Part shown: positions 52,702-62,508 of the stretch, in pieces | How the letters are laid out: every line of letters starts with the position of its first letter | How positions within the stretch are numbered: the first letter of the stretch is position 1 | DNA from: Longimicrobiales bacterium | Lineage (GTDB): Bacteria > Gemmatimonadota > Gemmatimonadetes > Longimicrobiales > Gaopeijiaceae | DNA: 64,000 nucleotides | Assembly (NCBI GenBank): GCA_028278645.1 | Contig: JANQDZ010000039.1 | Location: 1 to 64,000 of the forward strand | Direction: 5' to 3' | Position numbers and translations under genes: made by a program | The notes under the pieces: generated by a model | Told to the model about the DNA's origin: nothing | Database searches by the model: none | What the model saw: only the letters and a program-made list of their open reading frames with translations

Positions 52702-52969
52702 CTCTTCCGACCTTTCCTGACTTTCCTGAGTGTGTCCCCCCTCACGGAGAATCCCCGGGGCTTCCCGTTTCTGGTCCGAGGAGTTGGATGCAGGGGGGGC
52801 TTGACCAAATCTGGTACTATCCCGGATCGGGTGGAAGACCGAAGCTCGAGCCGGAGCCTGGGTGGGGCCCTTGCGGGGAAGGAGACCCCCGGCCATGCTC
52901 CCGGATCTCGAGTCCCGGCATTCACTCCGGTCTCGATCGGTGCCCACCATGTCTCGCTGGAGGTCCAGC

Positions 52970-55816
52970 ATGATGCGTGTTCTCACCCACGGCCCGACCC
53001 TTTTCGCACTTCTCTTCCTCAGTGTGAGCAGCGTTTCCGCTCAGGATGGCCCAAACCTCTCCGGGGACTTGGAGTGGCGTAACATCGGTCCCTCCAACAT
53101 GGCGGGCAGGGTCACCGATATCGAAGCGGTAGTCTCGAACCCCGCCCGTGTCATCGTCGGATCGGCATCAGGTGGTGCTTGGCTCTCCAACAACGCCGGT
53201 ACAACCTGGGAGCCGATCTTTGAACATTATGGATCCGGGAACATCGGTGATATCGCCATCTTCCAACCCAACCCGGACATCATCTGGATCGGGACCGGTG
53301 AGTCGTGCACCCGAAACTCCGTCACATGGGGCGATGGCGTTTACAAGTCCACCGATGGCGGTGAGACCTTCGTGAACGTGGGCTTGACGGACACCCACCA
53401 CATCAGCGAGGTCCTGGTCCACCCGACCGACCCCGACGTGGCTTATGTAGCTTCCCAAGGGCACCTCTGGGGCCACACCGGTGAGAAGGGCATCTACAAA
53501 ACCGAGGACGGGGGTCGTACCTGGAGACACCTGTCCGAAGGACTCCCAGACGATGGCAGGACCGGGGCCTCCGATCTGAAGATGGACCCCCGGGATCCTA
53601 ACGTGATGTACGCGGCGTTCTGGGAGAGGATCAGGATGCCGCACAAGTTCCTTTCCGGGGGGCCGAACGGCGGGATTTTCAAGTCTACCGACGGGGGGGA
53701 GAGTTGGACCAAGCTGACGGAAGGGCTGCCATCGGGGGACACGGGCAAGATCGGCCTGGCCATCTACCATTCCGACCCGGACATCGTCATGGCCATCGTC
53801 GAACACGGGTTTCAGCCCACCCGACAGGACCCGGCCTTCTCCGACATGACCCAGTTGGGGACCGGCTTGTACCGGTCGGAAAACGGAGGCGCCTCCTGGG
53901 AGTATGTGAACCGATATAACAACCGACCGTTCTACTACTCGCATATCTGGATGGATCCCAAGAACGATCAGCGCGTTTACGTGCTGGCTGGGTCGGCTCA
54001 GGTCTCGGAGGACGGAGGCCGGACGTTCGACCGGGTCCTTCAAGGAATTGCCGGGGACTTCCATGCTCTTTGGATTGATCCCAACAATCCGGACATGTAC
54101 TACGTCGGAAACGATAAGGGATCTTATGTAACTTTCGACCAGGGCCACCACTTCGTGATGTTCGACAACATGGACATCGGCGAGTTCTACGCGGTGACCA
54201 CCGACAACCGGGATCCCTACTGGGTTTACGGAGGACTACAGGACAATGGGAACTGGGGCGGCCCCTCCAATAGTCGGGATTGGAACGGAATCTTCACCGA
54301 CCACTGGTTCAAGTTCCATTCGGGGGACGGATTCCACACAACAGCCGATCCGAACGATTGGCGGACCGTCTATACCGAGTCCCAGGGGGGGAATATCCGG
54401 CGCCTCGATGCCGTTTTTCGGCAACAAGGAAAATCCATCACACCTACCCCGGCTACGGTAATCAACTTCCAGGAGATTTTCCCGGACCAAGAGGTCGGCC
54501 GGAACCTGCCGGATGAGCTCTTCCGGTTCAACTGGTCCTCGCCGTTGCGCCTCTCCCCCCATAACAGCAATACGGTCCTCTTCGGTGGAAACCACCTCTT
54601 TAGGAGTTACGATCGAGGTGACAGCTGGGAGATCATCAGTCCGGACCTCTCCACCAATCACCCGGATCTCACGGATCCGGAGAGCGGGGGGCTCACCAGA
54701 GATGTGACCAGCGCTGAGACCCACGCCACGATCATCACCCTCGCCGAGTCCCCGGTGAAGCCGGGACTCATCTGGATCGGGACCGACGATGGCAGGGTCC
54801 ATCTCACCAGGGACGGGGGAGGGACCTGGGTGGAGGTTGGCCTCACCATCCCTGACCCGCCGAGGGGCCTGTGGGTGAGTCGGGTGGAGCCGTCCCATTT
54901 CGACGAAGCAACGGCGTATGTATCCATCGACGGCCATAGGTCGGACGAGTTCCGCCCATGGATTTTCGTGACGACGGACTACGGTGAGTCCTGGACTCGG
55001 ATTACTTCGGGAATCCCGGATGGGAACCCGATCTATGTGGTCCGGGAGGATCCGAAGAACCCCGACCTGCTCTTCGCCGGATCGGAGTTCGACGTGTTCT
55101 TCTCGGTGGATCGAGGCTCGAGTTGGGACGGGCTGGGCGTTGGCTTGCCCACGGTGGGGATCCACGATCTGGTGATCCACGAGAGGGAAGGGGACGTGAT
55201 TGCCGGCACACACGGCCGGAGCATCTGGATTCTTGACGATATCACGCCTCTCCAACAGCTGACCCCCGAGGTCAAAGCGTCGCGGCTTCACCTTTTCGAG
55301 CAGAAGGTCGCCACGAAATGGCAGGGTATCAGCCGGGGGGCCACCCGAGGCCATCAGCTCTTCATCGGCAGGAACCCCCTCACAATCAACCAACAACCTC
55401 CCGGGAATTCCCCGAACGAGCTCCAGAATTCTGCGGCCGTACATTTCTGGCTGGGATCGGACCCTGAAGGCCCTGTCCTGGTGGAGGTTCTCACCATGGA
55501 CGGAACGCGGGCGACGGCGGAGGAACTCCACCGGGCCCATGCCGGGATCAACCGCTGGTTCTGGGATCTTCGGCTCCCACCCAGTGAGGCCGAAGTAGCT
55601 GAGTTCGAAGAGCAAATGGCCCAGATGCGAGAACGGTTTGCCGGGGCGGCACCCAGCGGGCAGGCTGCCCGGTTCCTGGGGAGGCGGCCCCAGGGTGGAG
55701 TGGCCCCGGCCGGAACGTACCTGGTGCGGGTCACTGCCAATGGCATTACCGTCGAAGGGACTCTGGCAGTCAGAGACGATCCCGGCCTTGAAGGCGCACT
55801 CCCGAGCGTGAGGTAA
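52970..55816 (+). CDS. Secreted VPS10/sortilin-like BNR-repeat beta-propeller protein
   Basis: A 948-residue exported protein with a signal peptide ending SVSAQ. It contains at least nine BNR/Asp-box repeats (VYKSTDGGETF, IYKTEDGGRTW, IFKSTDGGESW, LYRSENGGASW, LFRSYDRGDSW, VTTDYGESW and others) forming two propellers like glycosyl hydrolase 33/74 or sortilin VPS10 domains, then THGRSIWILDDITPL and a C-terminal beta-domain near residue 850-948. Large secreted proteins of this type are frequent in Gemmatimonadota; the substrate is unknown. Start is ATG 52970 after GGAGG (52959-52963). A short MetS-like gene begins 6 bases after its stop. Confidence 0.88.
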   Translation: MMRVLTHGPTLFALLFLSVSSVSAQDGPNLSGDLEWRNIGPSNMAGRVTDIEAVVSNPARVIVGSASGGAWLSNNAGTTWEPIFEHYGSGNIGDIAIFQPNPDIIWIGTGESCTRNSVTWGDGVYKSTDGGETFVNVGLTDTHHISEVLVHPTDPDVAYVASQGHLWGHTGEKGIYKTEDGGRTWRHLSEGLPDDGRTGASDLKMDPRDPNVMYAAFWERIRMPHKFLSGGPNGGIFKSTDGGESWTKLTEGLPSGDTGKIGLAIYHSDPDIVMAIVEHGFQPTRQDPAFSDMTQLGTGLYRSENGGASWEYVNRYNNRPFYYSHIWMDPKNDQRVYVLAGSAQVSEDGGRTFDRVLQGIAGDFHALWIDPNNPDMYYVGNDKGSYVTFDQGHHFVMFDNMDIGEFYAVTTDNRDPYWVYGGLQDNGNWGGPSNSRDWNGIFTDHWFKFHSGDGFHTTADPNDWRTVYTESQGGNIRRLDAVFRQQGKSITPTPATVINFQEIFPDQEVGRNLPDELFRFNWSSPLRLSPHNSNTVLFGGNHLFRSYDRGDSWEIISPDLSTNHPDLTDPESGGLTRDVTSAETHATIITLAESPVKPGLIWIGTDDGRVHLTRDGGGTWVEVGLTIPDPPRGLWVSRVEPSHFDEATAYVSIDGHRSDEFRPWIFVTTDYGESWTRITSGIPDGNPIYVVREDPKNPDLLFAGSEFDVFFSVDRGSSWDGLGVGLPTVGIHDLVIHEREGDVIAGTHGRSIWILDDITPLQQLTPEVKASRLHLFEQKVATKWQGISRGATRGHQLFIGRNPLTINQQPPGNSPNELQNSAAVHFWLGSDPEGPVLVEVLTMDGTRATAEELHRAHAGINRWFWDLRLPPSEAEVAEFEEQMAQMRERFAGAAPSGQAARFLGRRPQGGVAPAGTYLVRVTANGITVEGTLAVRDDPGLEGALPSVR

Positions 55817-55821
55817 GACCG

Positions 55822-55935
55822 ATGACCACCGCGACCTGGGTCACGATGATCGGCATCCTGGCTTTTGTCTGGGGCGGATTCTCCATCGCCCTGCGAAAGG
55901 CCGTTAGGAGCGAGTCGGACAAAAGCCAAGAGTAG
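55822..55935 (+). CDS. MetS-like NSS transporter small subunit (37 residues)
   Basis: A short gene easily missed: 37 residues with one membrane helix (WVTMIGILAFVWGGFSIAL) and a charged tail (RKAVRSESDKSQE). The order of short N terminus, hydrophobic helix, WGG motif and basic end matches the MetS/MaAIMP_sms family, the tiny partner of MetP-type NSS methionine/alanine importers. GAGG at 55810-55813 precedes the ATG. It follows the VPS10-like gene by 5 bases and may be co-transcribed with it. An NSS transporter lies 33 kb away (21376-22827) rather than next door. Confidence 0.68.
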   Translation: MTTATWVTMIGILAFVWGGFSIALRKAVRSESDKSQE

Positions 55936-55946
55936 GGTGAAAGGCG

Positions 55947-56023
55947 GGAGGGCCAGGCGTCCCCCTCGCGAGAGAACCGGCCGTTTCACTTCCGGACACT
56001 CGCTCGCGGGACCCTGGCCCTCC
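55947..56023. repeat. Palindromic repeat element, copy A
   Basis: The outer arms GGAGGGCCAGG (55947-55957) and CCTGGCCCTCC (56013-56023) pair perfectly over 11 bp, continued by GTCCC/GGGAC and GCGAG/CTCGC inside. The 36-base core (55968-56003) matches copy C at 31 of 36 positions in inverted orientation. The arms are different in sequence from those of copy C but equally complementary, which points to selection for structure. Confidence 0.85.
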
Positions 56024-56046
56024 GGCCTATTCGACCGGGCGGGTCC

Positions 56047-56080
56047 GAGAGAACCATTCGCTTCGCTACTGGACACTCTC
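56047..56080. repeat. Palindromic repeat element, core copy B
   Basis: A 34-base core, same orientation as copy A, matching copy C (inverted) at 31 of 34 positions, with inner arms GAGAG/CTCTC. It lacks the long outer arms of copies A and C. It is followed by a separate small hairpin AGGGGAG/CTCCCCT (56083-56101). Confidence 0.82.
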
Positions 56081-56082
56081 TC

Positions 56083-56101
56083 AGGGGAGCCGGCCTCCCC
56101 T
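56083..56101 (+). other. Short perfect hairpin upstream of the methyltransferase gene
   Basis: AGGGGAG (56083-56089) and CTCCCCT (56095-56101) pair around CCGGC. There is no T tract, so this is a structural hairpin, not a standard terminator. Confidence 0.5.
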
Positions 56102-56149
56102 GCCTCCGCTCCGAAGGTTCGTCCAGGGCGAGGAAGTTGAGGTTCTTCG

Positions 56150-56929
56150 ATGAGCTCTGTCTACGATCGGATCGGCGACGGTTTTTCCAAGTATAGGCGA
56201 GCCGATCCGCGGATTGTGGACCGGATCCTCCGATTCCTGGACCTATCCCCCCCCGCCACGATTGCCGACATCGGGGCCGGATCCGGAAACTACAGCAGGG
56301 CACTGGCCGACCTCGGGTACCGGATTGAAGCTGTCGAGCCATCCCAGGTCATGCGGGATCAGGCCGTCCCCCATAACGGCGTGCGGGTCCATGAAGGGGT
56401 GGCTGAGCGTCTCCCGCTCCAAGATGCCTCCGTGGATGCCGTCATCTGCCTCCTTGCCGCCCATCATTTCCAGTCAAGGAGGTCTGCGGGGGCCGAGATG
56501 GCTCGGGTTTGCCCCGAGGGGCCACTCGTCTGGTTGACGTTCGACGCAAGGGAGGCCGAGGAACCTTGGTTCAAGGAATACTTCCCAACCCTCTGGGAGC
56601 TGGCTCTCGAACGGTCCCCGCCCATCGGTGAGGTCAGGCGGGAGTTGGCCATAGTCACGGGAAGGAGCGTGGACGTAGTCCCGTTCCTTGTGCCTTGGGA
56701 CCTGAAGGACTGCTTCATGTCATCCGGATGGCGGCGACCTGAGCTGTACCTGGACCCGGAGGTCCGGTCAGGTATGTCGGCTTTCCAACTCTCGGACCCC
56801 CGGGTCGTCGAAAAGGCGTTGGAGAGGTTGGCATCCGACCTGGACTCAGGGGCGTGGGCGGCCGCTCACGGCGACGTCCTTGAGAAAGACGAGATCGACT
56901 GGGGCTACCGGTTCTTGGTCGCCAGGTGA
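56150..56929 (+). CDS. Class I SAM-dependent methyltransferase flanked by repeat elements
   Basis: A 259-residue methyltransferase of the UbiE/Methyltransf_11 type. It shows SAM motif I IADIGAGSGNYSRALADLG, an acidic motif II (EAVEPS) and the hydrophobic motif with AVICLLAAHHF. The substrate is not known. The gene stands between copies of the palindromic element: A and B upstream (55947-56080) and inverted copy C downstream (56954-57036). This makes it either cargo of the elements or simply a gene in a repeat-rich gap. Ribosome binding sequence is weak. Confidence 0.85.
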   Translation: MSSVYDRIGDGFSKYRRADPRIVDRILRFLDLSPPATIADIGAGSGNYSRALADLGYRIEAVEPSQVMRDQAVPHNGVRVHEGVAERLPLQDASVDAVICLLAAHHFQSRRSAGAEMARVCPEGPLVWLTFDAREAEEPWFKEYFPTLWELALERSPPIGEVRRELAIVTGRSVDVVPFLVPWDLKDCFMSSGWRRPELYLDPEVRSGMSAFQLSDPRVVEKALERLASDLDSGAWAAAHGDVLEKDEIDWGYRFLVAR

Positions 56930-56953
56930 GGGCTCGGCTGAACCGGAAAAAAT

Positions 56954-57036
56954 GCCCGGGCCGGGGAACTCCCCACAGCGAGTGTCCAGAAGCGAAGCGG
57001 ATGGTTCTCTCGCGAGGGGAGGCCCTCGGCCCGGGC
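56954..57036. repeat. Palindromic repeat element, copy C (inverted)
   Basis: Outer arms GCCCGGGCCG (56954-56963) and CGGCCCGGGC (57027-57036) pair perfectly over 10 bp. CTCCCC/GGGGAG and GCGAG/CTCGC continue inward to a core (56978-57013) that is the reverse complement of cores A and B. It ends 14 bases before the stop codon of the OmpA gene and could also end transcripts from either side. Confidence 0.85.
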
Positions 57037-57049
57037 TCAAGAGCTTCGG

Positions 57050-57931
57050 TTAACCCCCGACGTTGGACTCGGCGATGACGTCCAGGTTCGGGAGCATCAC
57101 GATCTCGATTCGCCGGTTCAAACGCTGACCGTCCTCGGTAGCGTTGGTCGCCACCGGCTGGAACTCGCCGTAACCCGCTCCCGACACCAGGTCGGGGGAC
57201 ACTCCACGGTCCACCAGCAGCTTTACCACCGAAAGCGCTCGGGCGGCTGACAGCTCCCAGTTGCTGGGGAACTGGGCAGTGGAGATCGGGTCGTCGTCGG
57301 TATGCCCCTCCACCTGGAAAGTCCGATCATCGAACTCGCTCAGGACGGAAGCGATCTCCCCAAGGGTTTCCCGTCCGTCCCGGCCCAGATCCGCGCTACC
57401 GGGAGAGAAGAGAATGTCCTGGGGCAGGTTGATAACCATCCTGCCCCGAACAATCGAGACGCTCAGTCGCCCGGCATCGATGAGAGACCGGAAACGGCCA
57501 AGGACCTCTTCGTAAATGCGATTCCTCTCCCGGATCTCCTCTTCGATAGCCGCCAGCTGATCGAGGCGGCCTCGAAGGCGTTGAGCTTCCGCACCCTGGG
57601 CGCTCATGAGATCCTGGTTTCGCTGGGCCTCGAGCTGACACTCGGAGAGTCGCTCCTGGACCCTGAGAGTTTCCCGCCTGGAAGTACCCAGCTGTTCGAT
57701 AAGCTGATCCGCATCAGTCTGGAGGCCGTCGATCCGGGATTGGAGTCGGGATTCCCGGTCATCTCTGCGCTCTAGCTCACGCCGGAACTCTTCGTTCAAC
57801 TCCTCTTGGGTAAGCCGAGCGGCAGAGAGCTCCTCCAAAGTCCGGTTGTGGGTGCTCTTCTGAACACAACCGACCAAGGAGAGGGGAACGAGGGCGGCTA
57901 ACAGCATGCCACCGGGCTTGAGCGTGTACAC
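57050..57931 (-). CDS. OmpA/MotB-type peptidoglycan-associated lipoprotein
   Basis: A 293-residue outer-membrane lipoprotein (lipobox SLVGC, Cys22). Residues about 30-140 are a Glu/Arg/Leu-rich coiled coil. Residues from about 165 are an OmpA_C peptidoglycan-binding domain with ILFSPGSADLGRDG, VEGHTDDDPI and GYGEFQPVATNATEDGQ, NRRIEIV. It would tether the outer membrane to peptidoglycan. The start is GTG 57931, with AGGAGG five bases upstream on the minus strand. Divergent from carB. Confidence 0.9.
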   Translation of the reverse strand: MYTLKPGGMLLAALVPLSLVGCVQKSTHNRTLEELSAARLTQEELNEEFRRELERRDDRESRLQSRIDGLQTDADQLIEQLGTSRRETLRVQERLSECQLEAQRNQDLMSAQGAEAQRLRGRLDQLAAIEEEIRERNRIYEEVLGRFRSLIDAGRLSVSIVRGRMVINLPQDILFSPGSADLGRDGRETLGEIASVLSEFDDRTFQVEGHTDDDPISTAQFPSNWELSAARALSVVKLLVDRGVSPDLVSGAGYGEFQPVATNATEDGQRLNRRIEIVMLPNLDVIAESNVGG

Positions 57932-58117
57932 GATGACCTCCTGAGTTCTACGGCCGGACTACTTCCTGAAGAAGTCTCAATACCCGGGGTCCAACCCGCA
58001 AGACGGGGAGTCGATTTGGCCGGATCTGGCCACCCTCCTTGCCAAGCCCTCTAGGGTTCCGACACCTTTGGCCGTCCCGGATACTTCCCGAGCCGACCCT
58101 TAGCACAGACGACGAAC

Positions 58118-61100
58118 GTGCCCAAACGCACTGACATCGAGTCCATCCTGATCCTCGGGTCTGGGCCCATCGTTATCGGCCAGGCCTGCGAGTTCGACTA
58201 CTCCGGCACCCAGGCGGTCAGGGCCCTGAAGGAGGAGGGCTACCGGGTGATCCTGGTGAACTCCAACCCGGCCACCATCATGACCGATCCCGACCTGGCG
58301 GATCGGACCTACATCGAACCCCTCTCTCCGTCATGGGTGGAGCGGGTGATCGACGCCGAGAAACCCGACGCGCTGCTTCCGACCATGGGGGGTCAGACGG
58401 CGTTGAACCTCGCTATGGAATTGCACGAGAGAGGGTTTCTGGAAGACCGGGGCGTGGAGCTGATAGGGGCTAATGCCGGGTCCATCCGCATGGCAGAGGA
58501 CCGGGAGCAGTTTACCGAGGCCATGCTCCGGATCGGCTTGGCCGTGCCCCACGGTGGATTCGCCCGGTCCATGGAGGACGCCCGAGAGATCGTGAAGGAC
58601 ACGGGATACCCGGCCATCATCCGGCCTTCATTTACCCTTGGCGGAACCGGGGGTGGGATCGCGTACAACCTGGAGGAATTCGAGGCTCAGATACGTAAAG
58701 GGCTGGACGCCTCACCCATCACCGAGGTCCTCATCGACCGGAGCGTGTTGGGGTGGAAGGAATATGAGCTGGAGGTTGTGAGAGACGGAGCGGACAACGT
58801 GATCATTGTCTGCTCCATCGAAAACTTCGATCCCATGGGTGTCCATACCGGGGACTCCATCACCGTGGCCCCGGCGCAAACCCTCACGGACGTGGAGTAC
58901 CAGGCTTTGAGGGATGCGTCCATCGAGATCATCCGCGAGATCGGCGTCGAGGCCGGCGGGTGCAATATCCAGTTCGCCGTCAGCCCTGAAACCGGCGAGG
59001 TCCTGGTGGTGGAGATGAACCCCAGGGTGTCCCGGTCGTCGGCCCTCGCCTCCAAAGCCACCGGATTCCCCATCGCCCGGATAGGGGCCAAGCTTGCGGT
59101 GGGGTATCACCTCGACGAGCTACCAAACGACATCACCGAGACCACGCCTGCGTCGTTCGAGCCGGTCCTGGACTATGTCGTGGTGAAGCTACCTCGGTTC
59201 GCCTTCGAGAAGTTCCCCGAAGTCGATCCGGTTCTCGGCGTCCAGATGAAGGCTGTGGGTGAGACCATGGCCATCGGACGGACCTTCAGGTCGGCATGGC
59301 AAAAAGGTTTTCGTGGGTTGGAGATCGATCGAGCCGGCTGGGAAATCGGTCAAACCCCCAAAGACGATGCTTTGGAATCCGACCAGCCGGAGGCCCTCCT
59401 GTCGGCCCTGAGGAGGCCCAGCGCTGAGCGCCCTTTCCAGCTGAAGAGGGCCTTCGAGGCCGGGATTTCTCAGGATGAGTTGTTTGAGGCCACAAAGATT
59501 GATCCCTGGTTCCTGGACCAGCTCTCCCAGGTGATCGAGCACGAGAACTGGTTCCGGGGGTTGGAGGAAGTGGCAGCCGAGGACCTCCGCCTGATGAAGC
59601 GGGAGGGCTTCAGCGACCGTCAGCTGGCGGACCTCCGGGGGACAACCGAGAGGGAAATCCGGGAGGAACGTTGGGGGTTCGGTATCCGGCCGACCTACAA
59701 CGTCGTGGATACGTGTGCGGGTGAGTTCCCCGCCGCCACCCCATACTTCTACTCCTCCTATGAATCCGAGAACGAATCGGTACCCACCGATCGGGACAAG
59801 ATCATAATCCTCGGTAGCGGACCGAACCGAATAGGGCAGGGGATCGAGTTCGACTACTGCTGTGTGCAGGCCGTGATGGGTCTGAACGACGCCGGGTACG
59901 AGACCATTATGGTGAACTCCAATCCTGAAACGGTCTCTACGGACTTCGATGTGAGTGACAAGCTCTACTTCGAACCGCTGACCCTGGAAGACACCCTTGA
60001 GATCATTGAGCTGGAGAAGCCGAAGGGCGTGGTGGTTCAGCTCGGCGGCCAAACTCCGCTCAAACTTGCGGAAGGCCTTCGGGACTTGGGTGCGCCGATC
60101 CTGGGGACCTCTGTGGATGCCATCGACCGGGCCGAGGATCGGGAGCGGTTTGCGGAGGTTTGCGAACTCGTCGAGGCGATGGTCCCCGCCAACGGCGTCG
60201 CGACGAGTGAGGAAAAGGCACTTCAGGTCGCCAACTCCATCGGATATCCGGTGCTGGTACGACCGAGTTATGTGCTGGGTGGGCGGGCCATGGAGATCGT
60301 TTACGACGAAGAATCTCTCAAAGGATACTTCGAGCGCGCTGTAAGAGCTTCTCCGGATCGCCCGGTTTTGATCGATTCCTTTCTCGAGGACGCTTTTGAG
60401 GCCGACGTCGACGCCCTGTCCGACGGGGAGGACGTGGTCATCGGCGGCATCCTCCAACATATCGAAGATGCCGGTGTTCACTCCGGCGACTCGGCCTGCG
60501 TCTTGCCCCCTTATCTGTTGGGGGCTGAGGAGCTTCAGGTGATCCGAGAGACCACCAGGAAGTTCGCTCTCGAGCTGGGCGTGGTCGGGCTGGTGAACGT
60601 CCAGTACGCCATCAGGGATGGACAGGTCTATGTGTTGGAGGTGAACCCCAGGGCTTCGAGGACCATCCCCTTTGTCGGGAAGGCCACGGGCGTCCCACTG
60701 GCCCGGTTGGCTGCCCGTGTCATGGCCGGCGAGAAGCTGGCTGATTTGGGCGTTCCCGCCGAGCCACCGGTGCCGGGGGTGGCTGTAAAAGAGGCGGTGT
60801 TTCCTTTCAACCGCTTCGAGGTGGACACCCTCCTTGGGCCGGAGATGCGTTCTACCGGGGAGGTGATGGGGATCGACGACTCATTCGGGATGGCTTTCGC
60901 GAAGGCTTCAAAGGCCTCTGGGAATGCAGTGCCCCTGAGGGGTGGCACGCTGGTCGTGAGCGTCAACGACCGGGACAAGGCTACGATTACCCCCATCCTT
61001 CGGCGCTTTCACGATCTGGGCTACGAGATTCGAGCCACCAAAGGCACCCATGCATACCTGTCGCGGTTGGGTATTCCCAGCAAGCGGATCTTCAAAGTTG

Positions 61101-61360
61101 GGGAGGGACGGCCGAACATCGTCGACGGGATCGTATCCGGTGAGGTGGGTTTCCTGATCAACACACCCCTGGGGAAAAAGTCCCAATACGACGACTATGC
61201 CATGCGACGGGCAGCCATCACCCACAACATCCCGTATCTTACTACCATGTCAGCTGCCAGCGCGGCGTGCGATGCCCTTATCGCTCTCCGGAGCCGGACC
61301 CTTTCGGTCCGAGCTCTCCAGGATCGGATAGCCGATGCCCGGAGGGAGGTGGGCCAATGA
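58118..61360 (+). CDS. carB: Carbamoyl-phosphate synthase, large subunit
   Basis: Makes carbamoyl phosphate from bicarbonate, ammonia and two ATP for arginine and pyrimidine synthesis. The 1080-residue chain has two homologous ATP-grasp halves (starts [20 protein letters not shown] and [19 protein letters not shown]), the paired [16 protein letters not shown] metal-binding blocks and the C-terminal MGS-like allosteric domain. Length is standard. It starts with GTG 58118. The small subunit gene carA is not adjacent, unlike the usual carAB. Its stop overlaps the deacetylase gene (ATGA). Confidence 0.97.
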   Translation: MPKRTDIESILILGSGPIVIGQACEFDYSGTQAVRALKEEGYRVILVNSNPATIMTDPDLADRTYIEPLSPSWVERVIDAEKPDALLPTMGGQTALNLAMELHERGFLEDRGVELIGANAGSIRMAEDREQFTEAMLRIGLAVPHGGFARSMEDAREIVKDTGYPAIIRPSFTLGGTGGGIAYNLEEFEAQIRKGLDASPITEVLIDRSVLGWKEYELEVVRDGADNVIIVCSIENFDPMGVHTGDSITVAPAQTLTDVEYQALRDASIEIIREIGVEAGGCNIQFAVSPETGEVLVVEMNPRVSRSSALASKATGFPIARIGAKLAVGYHLDELPNDITETTPASFEPVLDYVVVKLPRFAFEKFPEVDPVLGVQMKAVGETMAIGRTFRSAWQKGFRGLEIDRAGWEIGQTPKDDALESDQPEALLSALRRPSAERPFQLKRAFEAGISQDELFEATKIDPWFLDQLSQVIEHENWFRGLEEVAAEDLRLMKREGFSDRQLADLRGTTEREIREERWGFGIRPTYNVVDTCAGEFPAATPYFYSSYESENESVPTDRDKIIILGSGPNRIGQGIEFDYCCVQAVMGLNDAGYETIMVNSNPETVSTDFDVSDKLYFEPLTLEDTLEIIELEKPKGVVVQLGGQTPLKLAEGLRDLGAPILGTSVDAIDRAEDRERFAEVCELVEAMVPANGVATSEEKALQVANSIGYPVLVRPSYVLGGRAMEIVYDEESLKGYFERAVRASPDRPVLIDSFLEDAFEADVDALSDGEDVVIGGILQHIEDAGVHSGDSACVLPPYLLGAEELQVIRETTRKFALELGVVGLVNVQYAIRDGQVYVLEVNPRASRTIPFVGKATGVPLARLAARVMAGEKLADLGVPAEPPVPGVAVKEAVFPFNRFEVDTLLGPEMRSTGEVMGIDDSFGMAFAKASKASGNAVPLRGGTLVVSVNDRDKATITPILRRFHDLGYEIRATKGTHAYLSRLGIPSKRIFKVGEGRPNIVDGIVSGEVGFLINTPLGKKSQYDDYAMRRAAITHNIPYLTTMSAASAACDALIALRSRTLSVRALQDRIADARREVGQ

Positions 61361-62361
61361 CCGGAGGCGAGGGATCGAAGAGCGGGAAGCTTACGGGTTT
61401 CCTCCTCCATCCCGCCGCGGCCCTCCATGACACCGGTTGGGGCCATCCCGAGCACCAGGGCCGTATGAGGGCCGTCTCCTCCGCGGTGAGCAAGGATATG
61501 CTGGCCCTTCACGATCGGGTGGCTCAGATGGAACCCCGGTCGGCCTCGGAAGAGGACGTCCTCAGGGTGCACACCCAGGAGCATGTGGACCTGATCCAGG
61601 CCTACTCGGATCGGGCCATGGAAGAGGAACGCTCCATTCCCCTCGAATCCGATACCCTGGTCTCGGGAGCGTCGTGGGACGCCGCGATGGGGAGCACCGG
61701 TGCGGTCCTCACGGCGGTGGACGGGGTCGCGAACGGCACGATCCGGAATGCCTATGTTGCCACCCGCCCCCCAGGCCATCATGCCACACCCACCAAGGCC
61801 ATGGGCTTCTGCTTGTTCAATCATGTGGCAGTGGCAACCCGGTACGTCCAGGCGAAAGGACTGGCCGACCGAATTCTGATCGTGGACTGGGACGTGCACC
61901 ACGGGAACGGGACTCAGGACGTGTTTTATGAGGATGGGGATGTGTTCTTCCTTTCCCTACACCAATCCCCCCACTACCCCGGGACAGGCTCGGCCGGCGA
62001 GACCGGGGCGGGTCCAGGAGAGGGAACGACCAGGAACGTACCACTCCCACCGGGCACCTCCAGGGAGGAATATCGAGATCGGTTCAGGGGGGCCACGGAG
62101 GAGGTCCTGTCCACCTTCGAGCCGGAGTTCATTTTTATCTCGTCCGGTTATGACGTGCTAAAAGGTGATCCTCTTGGCGGGCAAGAATTGGAGCCCGAGG
62201 ATCTGCACGGCTTCACGAGGGAATTGATGGCCGTGGCGGACCGAACGGCAGGTGGCCGGCTGGTGGTCCTCATGGAGGGGGGGTACGTCCCGGAACGGGT
62301 TGGAGCCGGAACAGTGGCTGTCGTGAGGGCTCTGGTAGGGCTTGATCCCCCGGGCTCCTAG
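61357..62361 (+). CDS. Histone-deacetylase-superfamily amidohydrolase
   Basis: A 334-residue zinc-dependent deacetylase of the arginase/deacetylase fold, class II-like. It shows [10 protein letters not shown] with the catalytic His141-His142, the zinc site Asp179-His181 in [12 protein letters not shown], a later Asp in ISSGYD and GGY near the C terminus. Bacterial members deacetylate polyamines, acetoin-type amides or lysines; the target is unknown. ATG 61357 overlaps the carB TGA, so the genes are co-translated. Confidence 0.9.
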   Translation: MTGGEGSKSGKLTGFLLHPAAALHDTGWGHPEHQGRMRAVSSAVSKDMLALHDRVAQMEPRSASEEDVLRVHTQEHVDLIQAYSDRAMEEERSIPLESDTLVSGASWDAAMGSTGAVLTAVDGVANGTIRNAYVATRPPGHHATPTKAMGFCLFNHVAVATRYVQAKGLADRILIVDWDVHHGNGTQDVFYEDGDVFFLSLHQSPHYPGTGSAGETGAGPGEGTTRNVPLPPGTSREEYRDRFRGATEEVLSTFEPEFIFISSGYDVLKGDPLGGQELEPEDLHGFTRELMAVADRTAGGRLVVLMEGGYVPERVGAGTVAVVRALVGLDPPGS

Positions 62362-62508
62362 GGAAGCCTCGGGCTGACCTTGACTGCCCGCCGACGCCCT
62401 CCCGTGGCCCTTTCGCACGCCAAAGGGGTAGATTCAGTACACCGATAAGTTCTCCGGGGCAGGACACCTCCCCCCTGGCTCCGGGCTTCACCGAACTCTG
62501 GAAGGGAC

